NCBI RefSeq assembly: GCF_023715725.1
Contig: NZ_JAMBOT010000015.1
Coordinates: 1-64,000, forward strand
DNA: 64,000 nt
Reading direction: 5' to 3'
Source of the DNA: Paenibacillus pasadenensis
Lineage (GTDB): Bacteria; Bacillota; Bacilli; Paenibacillales; Paenibacillaceae
Positions 39,520 to 48,681 of the stretch are shown here, one piece after another; position 1 is the first letter of the stretch; every line of letters begins with the position of its first letter. The position numbers and the translations under genes are program-made. Below the pieces are notes generated by a model. It was not told where the DNA came from and ran no database searches. It saw only the letters and a list, made by a program, of their open reading frames with translations.

Positions 39520-39660
39520 ATGAAAGAAAACATCATTTAGTCCCTTGCACTGAAAAAAACACCTTCAAAATGGGCGATTATTCGTTTCAAAATAGGCGGT
39601 TATTGTATGGTGGCGATAGGAGTTGCTCTTATCGTTCTTCAGTGGACGGGCTTGCTCTAA
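39520..39660 (+). pseudogene. Small single-helix membrane ORF interrupted by an amber codon
   Basis: A good ribosome binding site (GGGAGGGAAG) precedes ATG 39520. The frame encodes MKENII, then TAG at 39538-39540, then SLALKKTPSKWAIIRFKIGG and YCMVAIGVALIVLQWTGLL before TAA at 39658. Protein-like sequence on both sides of the stop, with a membrane helix at the end, suggests a 46-residue protein inactivated by one substitution, or a read-through case. It lies 28 bases after the SMI1/KNR4 gene. Confidence 0.5.
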
Positions 39661-39755
39661 AGCACCATTCAGCGCTGCATGCTTAACTTAAATCCGCACC
39701 ATTTGGCGAAAAAAATTAATCCAATTGAAAACGGTTTATTGACCTGCCGCCCCCG

Positions 39756-39788
39756 AAACCCCGATACAGAATCGTATCGAGGTTTTTT
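39756..39788 (+). terminator. Rho-independent terminator
   Basis: AAACCCCGATAC and GTATCGAGGTTT pair around AGAATC, followed by a run of six Ts. Confidence 0.85.
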
Positions 39789-39881
39789 GTTTGCCTGCAG
39801 GCTTGTATTATTGTCCTTATAGAATTAGAATTTCATGGATAAGACAGAATCAATTATCCCAGAAGTGAGCGAGGGTTATTG

Positions 39882-42110
39882 ATGAATAAATCATGGTTTA
39901 ATCGGCTGCTCCTCTCCTATATGCCGATATTCATCATCGTGATAACGTTTATTTTTTTCGTATTTTTCCAAATGATTAGCGAGCAGGGCCGCAAGGAGGC
40001 CATTAACGCCAACAGTATGCTGTCCACGCATGCGATGAGGCTCATCGACACATCCTTAAGAGCCATTGACAACATGGTGATGAAGGAATCCGTCAACAGC
40101 AAGCCGCTTGCCGATTTTTTCAGCAGCAAAGAGGGCAACGATCCCTACATTAATATTAGCGCCGTGATGAAGATGAACGATATGATTTCGTATCATCCCT
40201 TAATCGATTCCGTTTATCTCGTTCGATATCAGGATCAGTTCGTGCTCAGCAATTCAACCAACGCTCATATTGACACTTATCCCGATAAAGAGTTTATCCA
40301 GCAGTACCGGGAGTCGATTTCGCCAAAATGGACCAATGCGCGGGATTTTCAGCAGTTTTCCGTCCTGAAAGGCAAAAAAGTGGTCAGTCTTGTGAGAGGC
40401 GCCCCCTTCATGACGAACGAAAAAGGCATGATTGTGGTCAATGTTTCCGTAGATTCCTTACAGCGGTTAGTGAATGAGCTTTATGATTCCAAGGTCAGCT
40501 TTATTCAGCTAAAGGACGGAGCAGGCAACGAAATGTTTAAACAGTCCGCATCTGTGGAGTCAATGCAGATTTATGCGGATTATAAATCGAGCTATACGAA
40601 TTGGTCCTACATTAGCGGCTTCGTGCAAGGCACGTTTATCCAGAAAGTATCCACGCTGTTTAATGTATGGTTTGGGATTGGCCTTTTTATGATTATCGCG
40701 GGTTTAATCTGGATGATCTATGTTACAAGGCGGAATGCCAGGCCTGTGGAGCAGATCGTTTCACGGTTTAGCGGTTATATGCTGCCCAATGCAGGCATTC
40801 GAACGAAGGGAAGCGCTAACCGCATTAATGAATTCGTCATTATCGAATCCGCGCTCGATAATTTAACGGAGCAGGCGAAGCAGTACCAGCAGCAGCACAA
40901 AGAGGATCTGCATTTGCGCACGCGCAATCTTTTTCATCACCTTATAGAAGATGAAACTGCGCTGACAACGGAGGATTGGCAACGCGAAGCGGCTCGGCTG
41001 CAGCTGCCCGCTCCTGCAGAAAGCCATTCGCTCATCGTTTTAGAAATAGACAAATACGGTGAGTTTTGCAGCAGTTATTCGCGAAATGATCAGAATCTGC
41101 TGAAATTCGCTTTGCGCAGCATTTTGTACGAGCAAGCTTCACGGTTTGGCTATGAATGCTGGGCGGAGTGGACCGCTGCGTCGCGCCTTAGCGTGATTCT
41201 GTTTGCAAACGGGGACAAATCGGATTTTAAGCTGATTGTTCAGTTATGCGATAGCATTCGCGCGTGGACGGAGCAGAATATGAAGTTCACCATCAGTATA
41301 GGTTTGGGCGAGCCGGCTGCTCATTTATTTGATATTCCGAAGTCGTTTAAACAGGCGCTGGAGGCTCTTAATTATAAAATGGTGCTTGGTGAAAACCGCC
41401 TCATTACGCGTGAGGATGTGATGAGCCAGGGCCAGGTTGAGGTTTACGGATATCTCGGCATGATTCGGTCGGCTGTTCAGACGTTCCGCAAATCGGACTC
41501 CGGCTGGAGAGAGCAATTGGATGATTTGTTTAACCAGATGAAGCAAGGTTTATTGACCAAGGATGAAATTATGAACATGATCAATTACCTGCTCTACAGC
41601 CTGGGGCGCGAAATGTCGGGGCTTGGCAAGGACGGCCAGGTCGTATGGGAATCGGAAACGCTCACCGTTTTAACGGATAAGCTGGAGAAGAGCCATTCTC
41701 TGGAGGAGATGCGCGACACGATTATCGGCAAAATGACCGAGCTTGCCAATCTGCTGGCGGATATGCGCTACAGCGGGCAGCACGCGGGAGTCATTTTGGA
41801 AATTCGCAGCTTGATTGAGAAGGAATTCGCGAATCCGAATATGTCCCTGGAGTATTTAAGCGAAAAGTTCAGTATGAATCCGAAACACGTAAGCAAGCTG
41901 TTCAAGGAAACGACCGGGCAGAAGTTCATCGATTTTTTAATCGATATTCGTTTGAACCGGGCTAAGGAGCTATTAGTGGAAACCCGTAAGCCGATTCAGA
42001 GCATTGCGGAAGAAGTAGGCTACACAAGCGCGATTTCCTTCACCCGTATATTCAAAAAGGTGGTAGGCTCATCGCCAGGCGAATATCGTTCAGAGCATGC
42101 GAAACCGTGA
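39882..42110 (+). CDS. Membrane-anchored AraC-family regulator (YesN/cache type)
   Basis: 742 residues. Two membrane helices (LLLSYMPIFIIVITFIFFVFF at the start and FGIGLFMIIAGLIWMIYV at about residues 265-282) enclose an extracellular cache-like sensor domain. A central cytosolic region of about 320 residues resembles the GGDEF-derived middle part of YesN-type proteins (SLIVLEIDKYGEF, FTISIGLG). The last 100 residues are an AraC helix-turn-helix (NMSLEYLSEKFSMNPKHVSKLF, PIQSIAEEVGYTSAISFTRIFKK). Such one-piece sensors switch on the neighbouring glycan transporter genes. ATG 39882 follows GCGAGGGT. The transporter operon begins 260 bases downstream. Confidence 0.92.
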   Translation: MNKSWFNRLLLSYMPIFIIVITFIFFVFFQMISEQGRKEAINANSMLSTHAMRLIDTSLRAIDNMVMKESVNSKPLADFFSSKEGNDPYINISAVMKMNDMISYHPLIDSVYLVRYQDQFVLSNSTNAHIDTYPDKEFIQQYRESISPKWTNARDFQQFSVLKGKKVVSLVRGAPFMTNEKGMIVVNVSVDSLQRLVNELYDSKVSFIQLKDGAGNEMFKQSASVESMQIYADYKSSYTNWSYISGFVQGTFIQKVSTLFNVWFGIGLFMIIAGLIWMIYVTRRNARPVEQIVSRFSGYMLPNAGIRTKGSANRINEFVIIESALDNLTEQAKQYQQQHKEDLHLRTRNLFHHLIEDETALTTEDWQREAARLQLPAPAESHSLIVLEIDKYGEFCSSYSRNDQNLLKFALRSILYEQASRFGYECWAEWTAASRLSVILFANGDKSDFKLIVQLCDSIRAWTEQNMKFTISIGLGEPAAHLFDIPKSFKQALEALNYKMVLGENRLITREDVMSQGQVEVYGYLGMIRSAVQTFRKSDSGWREQLDDLFNQMKQGLLTKDEIMNMINYLLYSLGREMSGLGKDGQVVWESETLTVLTDKLEKSHSLEEMRDTIIGKMTELANLLADMRYSGQHAGVILEIRSLIEKEFANPNMSLEYLSEKFSMNPKHVSKLFKETTGQKFIDFLIDIRLNRAKELLVETRKPIQSIAEEVGYTSAISFTRIFKKVVGSSPGEYRSEHAKP

Positions 42111-42144
42111 AAAGCCGCATCAAATATAGGGAAAGCGTTAATTC

Positions 42145-42290
42145 GAAAAAGGTTAAGCGCGAGAATTAAGTTTATCCTACCCTCTAAACGCATAGATGGA
42201 TTCGACGGCAGCGCCAGTAACAACGGGCGCTGCCGTTTGTTTTGAAGCGGCAAAAGCGAAAAAGGTTAACCGGGCAATTAATGTATCTTG
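42145..42290. promoter_or_regulatory. Direct repeat of a ~30-bp element around the regulator's terminator
   Basis: CGAAAAAGGTTAA, a C-G-rich pair, AATTAA and TATC recur in the same order at 42144-42175 and 42257-42286. The second copy lies about 85 bases before the permease start. AraC-type regulators bind direct repeats next to promoters, so this may be the target of the adjacent sensor. A cre-like GGAAAGCGTTAATT (42130-42143) lies just before copy one. Confidence 0.5.
42203..42244 (+). terminator. Terminator of the AraC-type gene
   Basis: ACGGCAGCGCC and GGGCGCTGCCGT pair around AGTAACAAC, followed by TTGTTTTG. Confidence 0.75.
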
Positions 42291-42370
42291 TGCGATGCTG
42301 CGCCAAGCTTATAAGATGATCCCATGAAAGCGCAATCATGTCAGGCATCTTGAAAGAAGGAGGCAAGCCC

Positions 42371-43327
42371 TTGTCCAAACTAACGAACCAATTAACGCTC
42401 CCGCAAACAAAGGGGTCGAGGCGGAATGCGCCGCTGCGGAAGATGGCGCGCCATTGGCAATTATATCTCGTCATCTTATTGCCGCTTGCTTATCTCATTA
42501 TATTTAAATATATCCCCATGGCGGGAATCGTAATCGCGTTCAAAGACTACAACGTTGTGAAAGGCATCTTCGGGAGCGAATGGGTTGGATTCAAATACTT
42601 CAATCAATTTTTCGAATCGCCAAGCTTCTGGGTGTATATGAAAAACACGCTCGGCATCAGCCTTTACGGCTTGCTGATCGGCTTCCCGGCTCCCATTATC
42701 CTTGCGCTTGCTCTTAACGAAATTCGCAATGGATTGTTCAAAAAGAGCGTGCAGCTGGTCTCCTACGCGCCATACTTTATCTCAACCGTCGTTATGGTAT
42801 CGATCTTGATTGTAAACCTGACGCCAAACGTTGGAATTATAAGCAAGCTGTTTCATATGCTCGGCGTGGAGAATACAAACTTCATGGGTATGCCGTCGTT
42901 GTTCAAATCCATCTATGTCTGGTCGGATGTATGGCAGCATACGGGATATGGAGCGATTATCTACATCGCTGCATTAGCCGGCGTGAATCCCGAGCTGTAT
43001 GAAGCGGCAAAGGTTGACGGAGCATCGAGAATTCAAAAAATTCTTAATGTCGATATTCCAAGCCTGATTCCCGTATCCGTTATTCTGCTTATTCTCAACA
43101 CGGGCAATCTGATGAAGCTGGGCTTCGAGAAAATATATCTGATGCAAAACCCGCTCAATCTCGCGACCTCGGAGGTCATCTCCACTTATGTGTATAAAGT
43201 GGGCCTGCTGGGATCGAGCTTCAGCTTCTCGGCTGCAATCGGCGTATTTAACTCGGTCATTAACTTAATCCTGCTTATCCTGGTGAACTACATCGCCAGA
43301 AGGCTGTCCAGCAATAGTTTGTGGTAA
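42371..43327 (+). CDS. CUT1 sugar ABC transporter permease (LplB-like)
   Basis: 318 residues with six membrane helices (first: YLVILLPLAYLIIFKYIPMAG) and the EAA loop AALAGVNPELYEAAKVDGASRIQKI, where it touches the ATPase. It resembles LplB/YteP permeases of complex-sugar importers found beside YesN-type regulators. TTG 42371 is chosen because GAAGGAGG lies 9 bases upstream; ATG 42338 has no such site. No ATPase gene is in the cluster; such systems use a shared MsmX-type ATPase. It is co-transcribed with the second permease. Confidence 0.92.
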   Translation: MSKLTNQLTLPQTKGSRRNAPLRKMARHWQLYLVILLPLAYLIIFKYIPMAGIVIAFKDYNVVKGIFGSEWVGFKYFNQFFESPSFWVYMKNTLGISLYGLLIGFPAPIILALALNEIRNGLFKKSVQLVSYAPYFISTVVMVSILIVNLTPNVGIISKLFHMLGVENTNFMGMPSLFKSIYVWSDVWQHTGYGAIIYIAALAGVNPELYEAAKVDGASRIQKILNVDIPSLIPVSVILLILNTGNLMKLGFEKIYLMQNPLNLATSEVISTYVYKVGLLGSSFSFSAAIGVFNSVINLILLILVNYIARRLSSNSLW

Positions 43328-43364
43328 TTCTGCCAAGCCCATTCATGGGCGGAAAGGAGAGCAA

Positions 43365-44264
43365 ATGGCCAAACCTTTAGCGATTCGTGAATCAAGCGGC
43401 GACCGGATATTCATGTCCCTCGTTTATGTGTTTCTAACGCTGGTCCTGCTAGTCGTGCTTCTGCCGCTTCTGTATATTTTAAGCTCTTCCTTTAGTTCGC
43501 CTCAGGCCGTCGTGTCCGGTAAAGTCTGGTTATGGCCGGTAAATTTTACATTCGACGGCTACAAAGCGGTGTTTAACAATCCGCAAATCGGCGTCGGGTT
43601 TATGAACTCCATATTTTACACCGTTGTGGGTACAATCATTAACGTAGCTTTGACGGTTATGCTGGCGTACCCTTTATCCAGAAGAACGTTTTACGGACGG
43701 AATGTAATCATGATACTGCTCGTCATTACGATGATGTTCGAGGGCGGACTGATCCCGTATTACCTGGTCGTCAAAAACCTGGAGCTGCTTGATACGAGAT
43801 GGGCTATGATTTTGCCGGGAGCGCTTGCGGTATTCCAAGTTATTATTGCAAGGACGTTCTTTCAAACGACGATTCCCAATGAATTGGCTGAAGCGGCCGA
43901 TTTGGACGGCTGCAACGATCTGCGCTTTATTTTCAGTATTGTGCTGCCGCTCTCCAAACCGATTCTCGCTGTAATGATGCTGATGTATGCGGTTGGTCAT
44001 TGGAATGCGTATTTTGACGCTCTTATCTTCCTGAGATCTGCCGACCTGTTCCCGCTGCAAATCGTACTGCGAAACGTGCTTATTTTAAACACAGTGGATG
44101 CGTCCATGATTGCCAATGCGGACCAGATGATCGCTCAGCAAGGCTTAAAGGATCTGCTCAAATATTCGTTGATTGTTGTTGCGAGCGGTCCGGTTCTTAT
44201 TATTTATCCTTTTGTCCAAAAATACTTTGTGCAAGGCGTTATGATCGGTTCGCTTAAAGGGTAG
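43365..44264 (+). CDS. CUT1 sugar ABC transporter permease (LplC/YtcP-like)
   Basis: 299 residues, six membrane helices. The EAA loop reads ANELAEAADLDGCNDLRFIFSIVLPLSKPI in modified form, with the N-terminal IFMSLVYVFLTLVLLVVLLPLLYILSSSFSSP typical of the second permease of such pairs. It pairs with the product of 42371-43327 to form the channel. ATG 43365 follows AAAGGAGAG. The end FVQKYFVQGVMIGSLKG is the highly conserved C-terminus of CUT1 permeases. Confidence 0.93.
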   Translation: MAKPLAIRESSGDRIFMSLVYVFLTLVLLVVLLPLLYILSSSFSSPQAVVSGKVWLWPVNFTFDGYKAVFNNPQIGVGFMNSIFYTVVGTIINVALTVMLAYPLSRRTFYGRNVIMILLVITMMFEGGLIPYYLVVKNLELLDTRWAMILPGALAVFQVIIARTFFQTTIPNELAEAADLDGCNDLRFIFSIVLPLSKPILAVMMLMYAVGHWNAYFDALIFLRSADLFPLQIVLRNVLILNTVDASMIANADQMIAQQGLKDLLKYSLIVVASGPVLIIYPFVQKYFVQGVMIGSLKG

Positions 44265-44383
44265 GCAAAAACGGTCCATTGAAAGGGGTGATGAGGCGCC
44301 TTTGGGGCCAGGGCGATCATTTCTTTGCGAGGAAGCGTTAGCACCTTATTGTCTGGGATATATCAAAGGAGGCGTCAATTTAG

Positions 44384-46090
44384 ATGAGAGAAAAATGGAA
44401 AAAAACGACTGCAGGTATATTAACTGTCGCGCTCAGCTGTGTCATCGTTCTTGCCGGGTGCAGCAACGGTTCCAATGCGCCTAGCAATAACAGCAGCAAT
44501 GAAGGTGGAGACAAGGGGACTCAAGTTCAAGAGGATAAGTTCTCTCCTGTAGGCTCGTTTCCGATCGTAAAAGAACCGATGACGATTAAAATGTTTGCAC
44601 CACAGCTCCCGAGCATCGAGAACATGGAGACAAACTCCTTTACGACGATGCTGCAGGAAAAAACAAACATTAAAATCGCCTGGGATCTTGTCCCGAACAA
44701 TGCTCTGGAAGACCGTAAACAATTGATGCTGGCCAGCGGCGACTACCCTGAAGTTATTTTGCAGGGCAATCTGACGCGGGAAGAGCAGATGAAATACGGC
44801 AAACAAGGCGTATTCCTTCCTTTGAACGATCTGATCGACAAGTACGCTCCTAACATCAAAAAGGCGCTTGCAGATATTCCTTACATGAAATCATCCATTA
44901 CAGCTCCGGACGGCAACATTTATGCGCTGCCGCAAATCAATGAGTGTTACCACTGCGACAATGCTCTGAAGCTGTGGATCAACAAGGCTTGGCTGGATGA
45001 GCTTGGACTTGCTGTTCCGACGACGACGGAAGAATTTTATCAAGTGATGAAGGCGTTTAAGGAAAAAGACCCGAATAAAAACGGCAAGAAGGATGAAATT
45101 CCGCTTACAGGCTCTGATGAAATGTGGGTTGGCAATGTATCCGCATTCTTGATGAACGCCTTTATCGTGGATGATTATACCGAGAAAACGGCAGGAACTT
45201 TCCTGCAGGTTAAAGACGACAAAGTAGACTTCGTTGCCAATAAAGACGAGTGGAAGCAAGGTCTTGAATACCTGAACAAGCTGTACAAGGAAGGTCTGAT
45301 CGATCCGGCGGCCTTTACGCAAAATGCCGATGCCATTCAACAGCTTGCCAACCGCGAGCCGGACAACATTATGGGCGCTCTGACGACTGCATTGATCAGC
45401 TATGCTTACAACATGTCGGATACGCAGCCTAGACATAAGGATTACGTGGCGCTTGCTCCGCTTAAAGGGCCAAACGGCGTGCAACAAACGCTGAACTTTG
45501 CCGGTATCAGCAAATCGCAATTTGCGATCACGAACAAAGCGACGGAAGAGCAGCAAATCGCGGCCATTCGTTTGGCGGATTATCTGTACACGGAAGAAGC
45601 GATCGTTCTGCAGGAGAACGGACCTGAGGGCACCGGCTGGCGTAAAGCGGAAGAAGGCGAGCTCGACTTCGACGGCAAACAGGCTAAATACTCGGTTATC
45701 ACGCATAAAGAGAAGAAACAAACGCAAAACGGCAGCTGGGAGCAAATCGGTCCTTCCCTGCGCACGTACGCATACCGTTCTTCTTGGATGACGAATCAGG
45801 ATATTCTTGCAGACGGCGGTTACCAAACGCGTTTGAACACGGAATCGAAAAAGTATGAGCCGTTCCGCACGAAAGAAATGTATCCAAACGGCGTGTTCAT
45901 TGCCGAGGAAGATGCGGAAATGGCGGCACAGCTGAAAACGACCATTATTGATTACACCAAATCGAATATGGCGCAGTTTATTACAGGCTCCAAAGATATC
46001 GGCAAGGAATGGGATTCCTATGTGAAAGGCTTTGATGGCCTGCAGCTGGATCAATACCTTGCGATTTACCAAAAAGCGCTGAACAAATAA
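44384..46090 (+). CDS. Sugar-binding lipoprotein of the CUT1 transporter (LplA-like)
   Basis: 568 residues. Signal peptide with lipobox VLAGC (Cys at about residue 26), a short Ser/Asn/Gly linker, then a large extracellular solute-binding fold (MTIKMFAPQLPSIENM, ASGDYPEVILQGNLT, LNDLIDKYAPNIKKAL, DGNIYALPQINECYHCDNALKLWINKAWLDELGL). The length and the motifs fit LplA/YtcQ-type binding proteins for large glycans or their fragments. ATG 44384 follows AAAGGAGG at a distance. With the fucosidase next door, fucose-containing oligosaccharides are the likely cargo. Confidence 0.92.
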   Translation: MREKWKKTTAGILTVALSCVIVLAGCSNGSNAPSNNSSNEGGDKGTQVQEDKFSPVGSFPIVKEPMTIKMFAPQLPSIENMETNSFTTMLQEKTNIKIAWDLVPNNALEDRKQLMLASGDYPEVILQGNLTREEQMKYGKQGVFLPLNDLIDKYAPNIKKALADIPYMKSSITAPDGNIYALPQINECYHCDNALKLWINKAWLDELGLAVPTTTEEFYQVMKAFKEKDPNKNGKKDEIPLTGSDEMWVGNVSAFLMNAFIVDDYTEKTAGTFLQVKDDKVDFVANKDEWKQGLEYLNKLYKEGLIDPAAFTQNADAIQQLANREPDNIMGALTTALISYAYNMSDTQPRHKDYVALAPLKGPNGVQQTLNFAGISKSQFAITNKATEEQQIAAIRLADYLYTEEAIVLQENGPEGTGWRKAEEGELDFDGKQAKYSVITHKEKKQTQNGSWEQIGPSLRTYAYRSSWMTNQDILADGGYQTRLNTESKKYEPFRTKEMYPNGVFIAEEDAEMAAQLKTTIIDYTKSNMAQFITGSKDIGKEWDSYVKGFDGLQLDQYLAIYQKALNK

Positions 46091-46204
46091 CGGTATCGAT
46101 GCCCGTTAACGGGTAAGGTACGATAGGAATTCCGGGCGGGTCCGCCGATAAAAATATCGGCGGACCGGCCTCATTCCAATTTGATTATAGGAGGACCTTC
46201 TACG

Positions 46205-47614
46205 ATGAGCGAGGTAAGTACGGATAACCTGCAAGAAGACAGCGAGGAGCAGGTGCTTCATAACGGCGTGCATAATTACAGCAGCGAACGCGAATGGGTG
46301 CGTCCGGATAACGAGACCACGCTGGAGCGTTTGGAATGGTTTAAGGATCAGAAGCTAGGACTGATGATGCACTGGGGTCCTTACTCTCAGATTGGCGTTG
46401 TTGAGTCTTGGGCGCTCAGTGACGAAGATCAGGACTGGTCGCGTACGGGCATCGATTGGGAGAAAGACGGGGAAGAGTTCAAGCGCCAATATTTTGGACT
46501 GAACAAAACGTTCAACCCGATTCGGTTCCAGCCTGAAGTATGGGCGGACTTGGCCCAAGAGGGCGGCTTTAAATATTTAATATTTACAACCAAACACCAT
46601 GACGGCTTCTGCATGTGGGATACCAAAACGACCGACTACCGGATTACGGACGAGCAGACGCCTTTCCACACGAACAAACAGGCTGATGTTTGCCGTCACG
46701 TATTTGATGCGTTCCGTGCGAAGGGTATGGCGATTGCGGCTTATTTCTCCAAAGCGGACTGGCATACGCCGTACTACTGGGCGCCGGATATGGAGCGCAG
46801 TCTGACCAATACAAGACGCGGGCCTACATACGATCCGCGCCAGCATCCTGAGCTGTGGGAGAAGTTTGTCCAGTTTACGCAGGAGCAGATTAATGAATTG
46901 CTGACCGAATACGGCCGGATTGACGTCCTCTGGCTGGATGCCGGCTGGGTAAGACCGGCGCGGGACGGTCAGGATATCCGCCTGGGCGAGATTGTTGAGA
47001 AAGCCCGCGAGCATCAGCCGTGGCTGCTTTCGGCTGACCGCACCGTCGGCGGACCGTACGAAAACTACGTTACGCCTGAGCAAACGATTCCGGATGAAGC
47101 GATGAATATCCCCTGGGAAAGCAATATTACGATGGGAACCTCCTTCTCCTTCCGTTATGAGGATGATTACAAGCCGACCCGCCAGCTCATCAAGATTTTG
47201 ATGGAGGTTGTTGCTAAAGGCGGCAATCTGGCGCTTAACGTGGCTCCGCAGCCTGACGGCCGGCTGCCGCAAGGCGCAATTAAGCGGATGAAGGAGCTTG
47301 GCGCCTGGATGGGAGTTCACGGCGAGGCTGTTTACGGCACGCGGATTTGCGCGCCGTATTACACGGGCAGCAATGCCTTTACGCAAAAAGCAGATGCGGT
47401 TTACTGCACGCATCTGTACCCTTCGGCGGATACGAAGGTTTCGGCGAGCGTATTCATCCCGTATGAAGGCGATGTAGCAGCGGTCGAGCTGCTAGGCATG
47501 GAAGGCCAGCTGGAATGGACGCAAGAGGCTGGCGGTCTTACTGTTCAATTGCCGCAAGCGGCGATTACGGAAGCCGCGCCTATCGCGCATGTGTTTAAGA
47601 TGTTGAAGAAATAG
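46205..47614 (+). CDS. GH29 alpha-L-fucosidase
   Basis: 469 residues without a signal peptide. GH29 motifs: FKDQKLGLMMHWGPYSQ at the N-terminus, YLIFTTKHHDGFCMWDTKTTDY, and IDVLWLDAGW with the nucleophile Asp245. The C-terminal part has a beta domain (KADAVYCTHLYPS). The enzyme removes alpha-L-fucose from imported glycans in the cytosol. The acid/base residue cannot be assigned by eye, as usual in this family. ATG 46205 is chosen for AGGAGG 9 bases upstream. It is the last gene of the regulator-transporter-enzyme unit and is followed by a terminator. Confidence 0.92.
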   Translation: MSEVSTDNLQEDSEEQVLHNGVHNYSSEREWVRPDNETTLERLEWFKDQKLGLMMHWGPYSQIGVVESWALSDEDQDWSRTGIDWEKDGEEFKRQYFGLNKTFNPIRFQPEVWADLAQEGGFKYLIFTTKHHDGFCMWDTKTTDYRITDEQTPFHTNKQADVCRHVFDAFRAKGMAIAAYFSKADWHTPYYWAPDMERSLTNTRRGPTYDPRQHPELWEKFVQFTQEQINELLTEYGRIDVLWLDAGWVRPARDGQDIRLGEIVEKAREHQPWLLSADRTVGGPYENYVTPEQTIPDEAMNIPWESNITMGTSFSFRYEDDYKPTRQLIKILMEVVAKGGNLALNVAPQPDGRLPQGAIKRMKELGAWMGVHGEAVYGTRICAPYYTGSNAFTQKADAVYCTHLYPSADTKVSASVFIPYEGDVAAVELLGMEGQLEWTQEAGGLTVQLPQAAITEAAPIAHVFKMLKK

Positions 47615-47627
47615 AGAGTTTTGAGTT

Positions 47628-47664
47628 AAGGTATGCCTGGGTGTTTTACAGGCATACCTTTTTT
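47628..47664 (+). terminator. Rho-independent terminator
   Basis: AAGGTATGCCTG and CAGGCATACCTT are perfect arms around GGTGTTTTA, followed by TTTT. Confidence 0.95.
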
Positions 47665-47707
47665 GTATGAAAGATTGCTAGAGCTGTTATACCTGCCTTA
47701 TACATTG

Positions 47708-48199
47708 TTATCGTATAGTACGAAATTCTTCTTTTAAACTATTTAAATTTGTTTCTTTCTCTACCTTTATTGGCAGGCTTTTAAGAATAGCATTAAGATT
47801 GCGTTCAACATCTTTCAATTTTTCTAAATCTAAAGATCCATTGACATTTAATTTGTCCCCGACTGTCGATAACAAATAACGTTTTGAGTCATAAAAGAGA
47901 GAACTAAATTTTTCATATATTATTTTCTTTTCTTGTAATTGAGGTAGTATTTGTCGATAATTTATATCTGCTTCTTCTAGATACAAATAAGCATGGAATA
48001 GTGATAAATCCACATTCGCGTTGTTGGAATAATTATGGATTAAGTTGGTAACTACATTGTGTGCATCATTAATTCTGCTGATCATAACAGTGTAACTAAG
48101 TATGCTCTTTTCATCGTTCTTATTCGGTAGTAATTTGAAAATAAATATCGCGTTTGCAATTAATGAGAGCAAGGAAATAAAAATAAGTAATTTTTTCAT
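47708..48199 (-). CDS. Membrane-anchored protein of unknown function
   Basis: 163 residues: one N-terminal helix (LLIFISLLSLIANAIFIF) and then a soluble, mainly helical and Asn/Lys/Leu-rich domain that is probably outside the cell. ATG 48199 follows AAGGAGC. Base composition is strongly AT-rich compared with the flanking operons. It is transcribed towards the fucosidase gene and away from a group of other small unknown genes. No family is recognised; the predicted coiled, acidic-basic pattern gives no clue to a function. Confidence 0.65.
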   Translation of the reverse strand: MKKLLIFISLLSLIANAIFIFKLLPNKNDEKSILSYTVMISRINDAHNVVTNLIHNYSNNANVDLSLFHAYLYLEEADINYRQILPQLQEKKIIYEKFSSLFYDSKRYLLSTVGDKLNVNGSLDLEKLKDVERNLNAILKSLPIKVEKETNLNSLKEEFRTIR

Positions 48200-48383
48200 A
48201 AGCAGCTCCTTAATTGAGAATTATTGACCCAGGTCCAAATGAATCAATTTTATACTGAACTCTGCCTTTTAATTTTAAGGGCTAAAAAAATATACTTATA
48301 ATTGAGATGGAAATATAGAAGTAAATAATGGTTATCAGAGTCGGGTTTTTCCTGGTTCAGTCCAATAACGGTTTGATGAGTTA

Positions 48384-48659
48384 ATGAAATTTACTTCCGA
48401 TACTCAACGAGAGTGGTTATTAGATATTTCTGCGCAAATTGTTGATACAACGCTTCATTACTTTTTATGGGCAATCGAAGAAAACGAGAAGATTAATGTC
48501 TCTATTCAAAATAGGGACGGGGAGCTTGAAGAAACAAAAACTTTGAGCGACGGATTACCGGGGGAACTGTATTCCGAAGATGGCTGTCCTCTTCTTGTTT
48601 CAAAGGCAAATCTAAATAAGCCTGTAACATTCCTAAAAAAGAACTCGTTTCAGAAATAG
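48384..48659 (+). CDS. Small soluble protein of unknown function
   Basis: 91 residues, acidic, without a signal peptide or membrane helix. The start EWLLDISAQIVDTTLHYFLWAIE looks helical, and the second half has GLPGELYSEDGCPLLVSK. The ribosome binding site is weak (GATGAG, about 6 bases before the ATG), so the start or the gene itself is less certain. It is AT-rich and precedes a membrane-anchored unknown by 22 bases in the same direction. No family recognised. Confidence 0.45.
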   Translation: MKFTSDTQREWLLDISAQIVDTTLHYFLWAIEENEKINVSIQNRDGELEETKTLSDGLPGELYSEDGCPLLVSKANLNKPVTFLKKNSFQK

Positions 48660-48681
48660 AATAATCTAAGGAGGGTCCAAG

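Noticed and set aside
39520..39660. Programmed stop-codon read-through or pyrrolysine use at the amber codon
   Set aside because: One TAG in a small ORF within a decaying island is better explained by mutation; no pylT or pylS genes or special downstream structure are seen.
44891..46072. Antisense frame of 393 codons under the binding lipoprotein gene
   Set aside because: The sense frame has a signal peptide, lipobox and a clear family; the antisense frame is rich in Arg, Phe and Leu without motifs.
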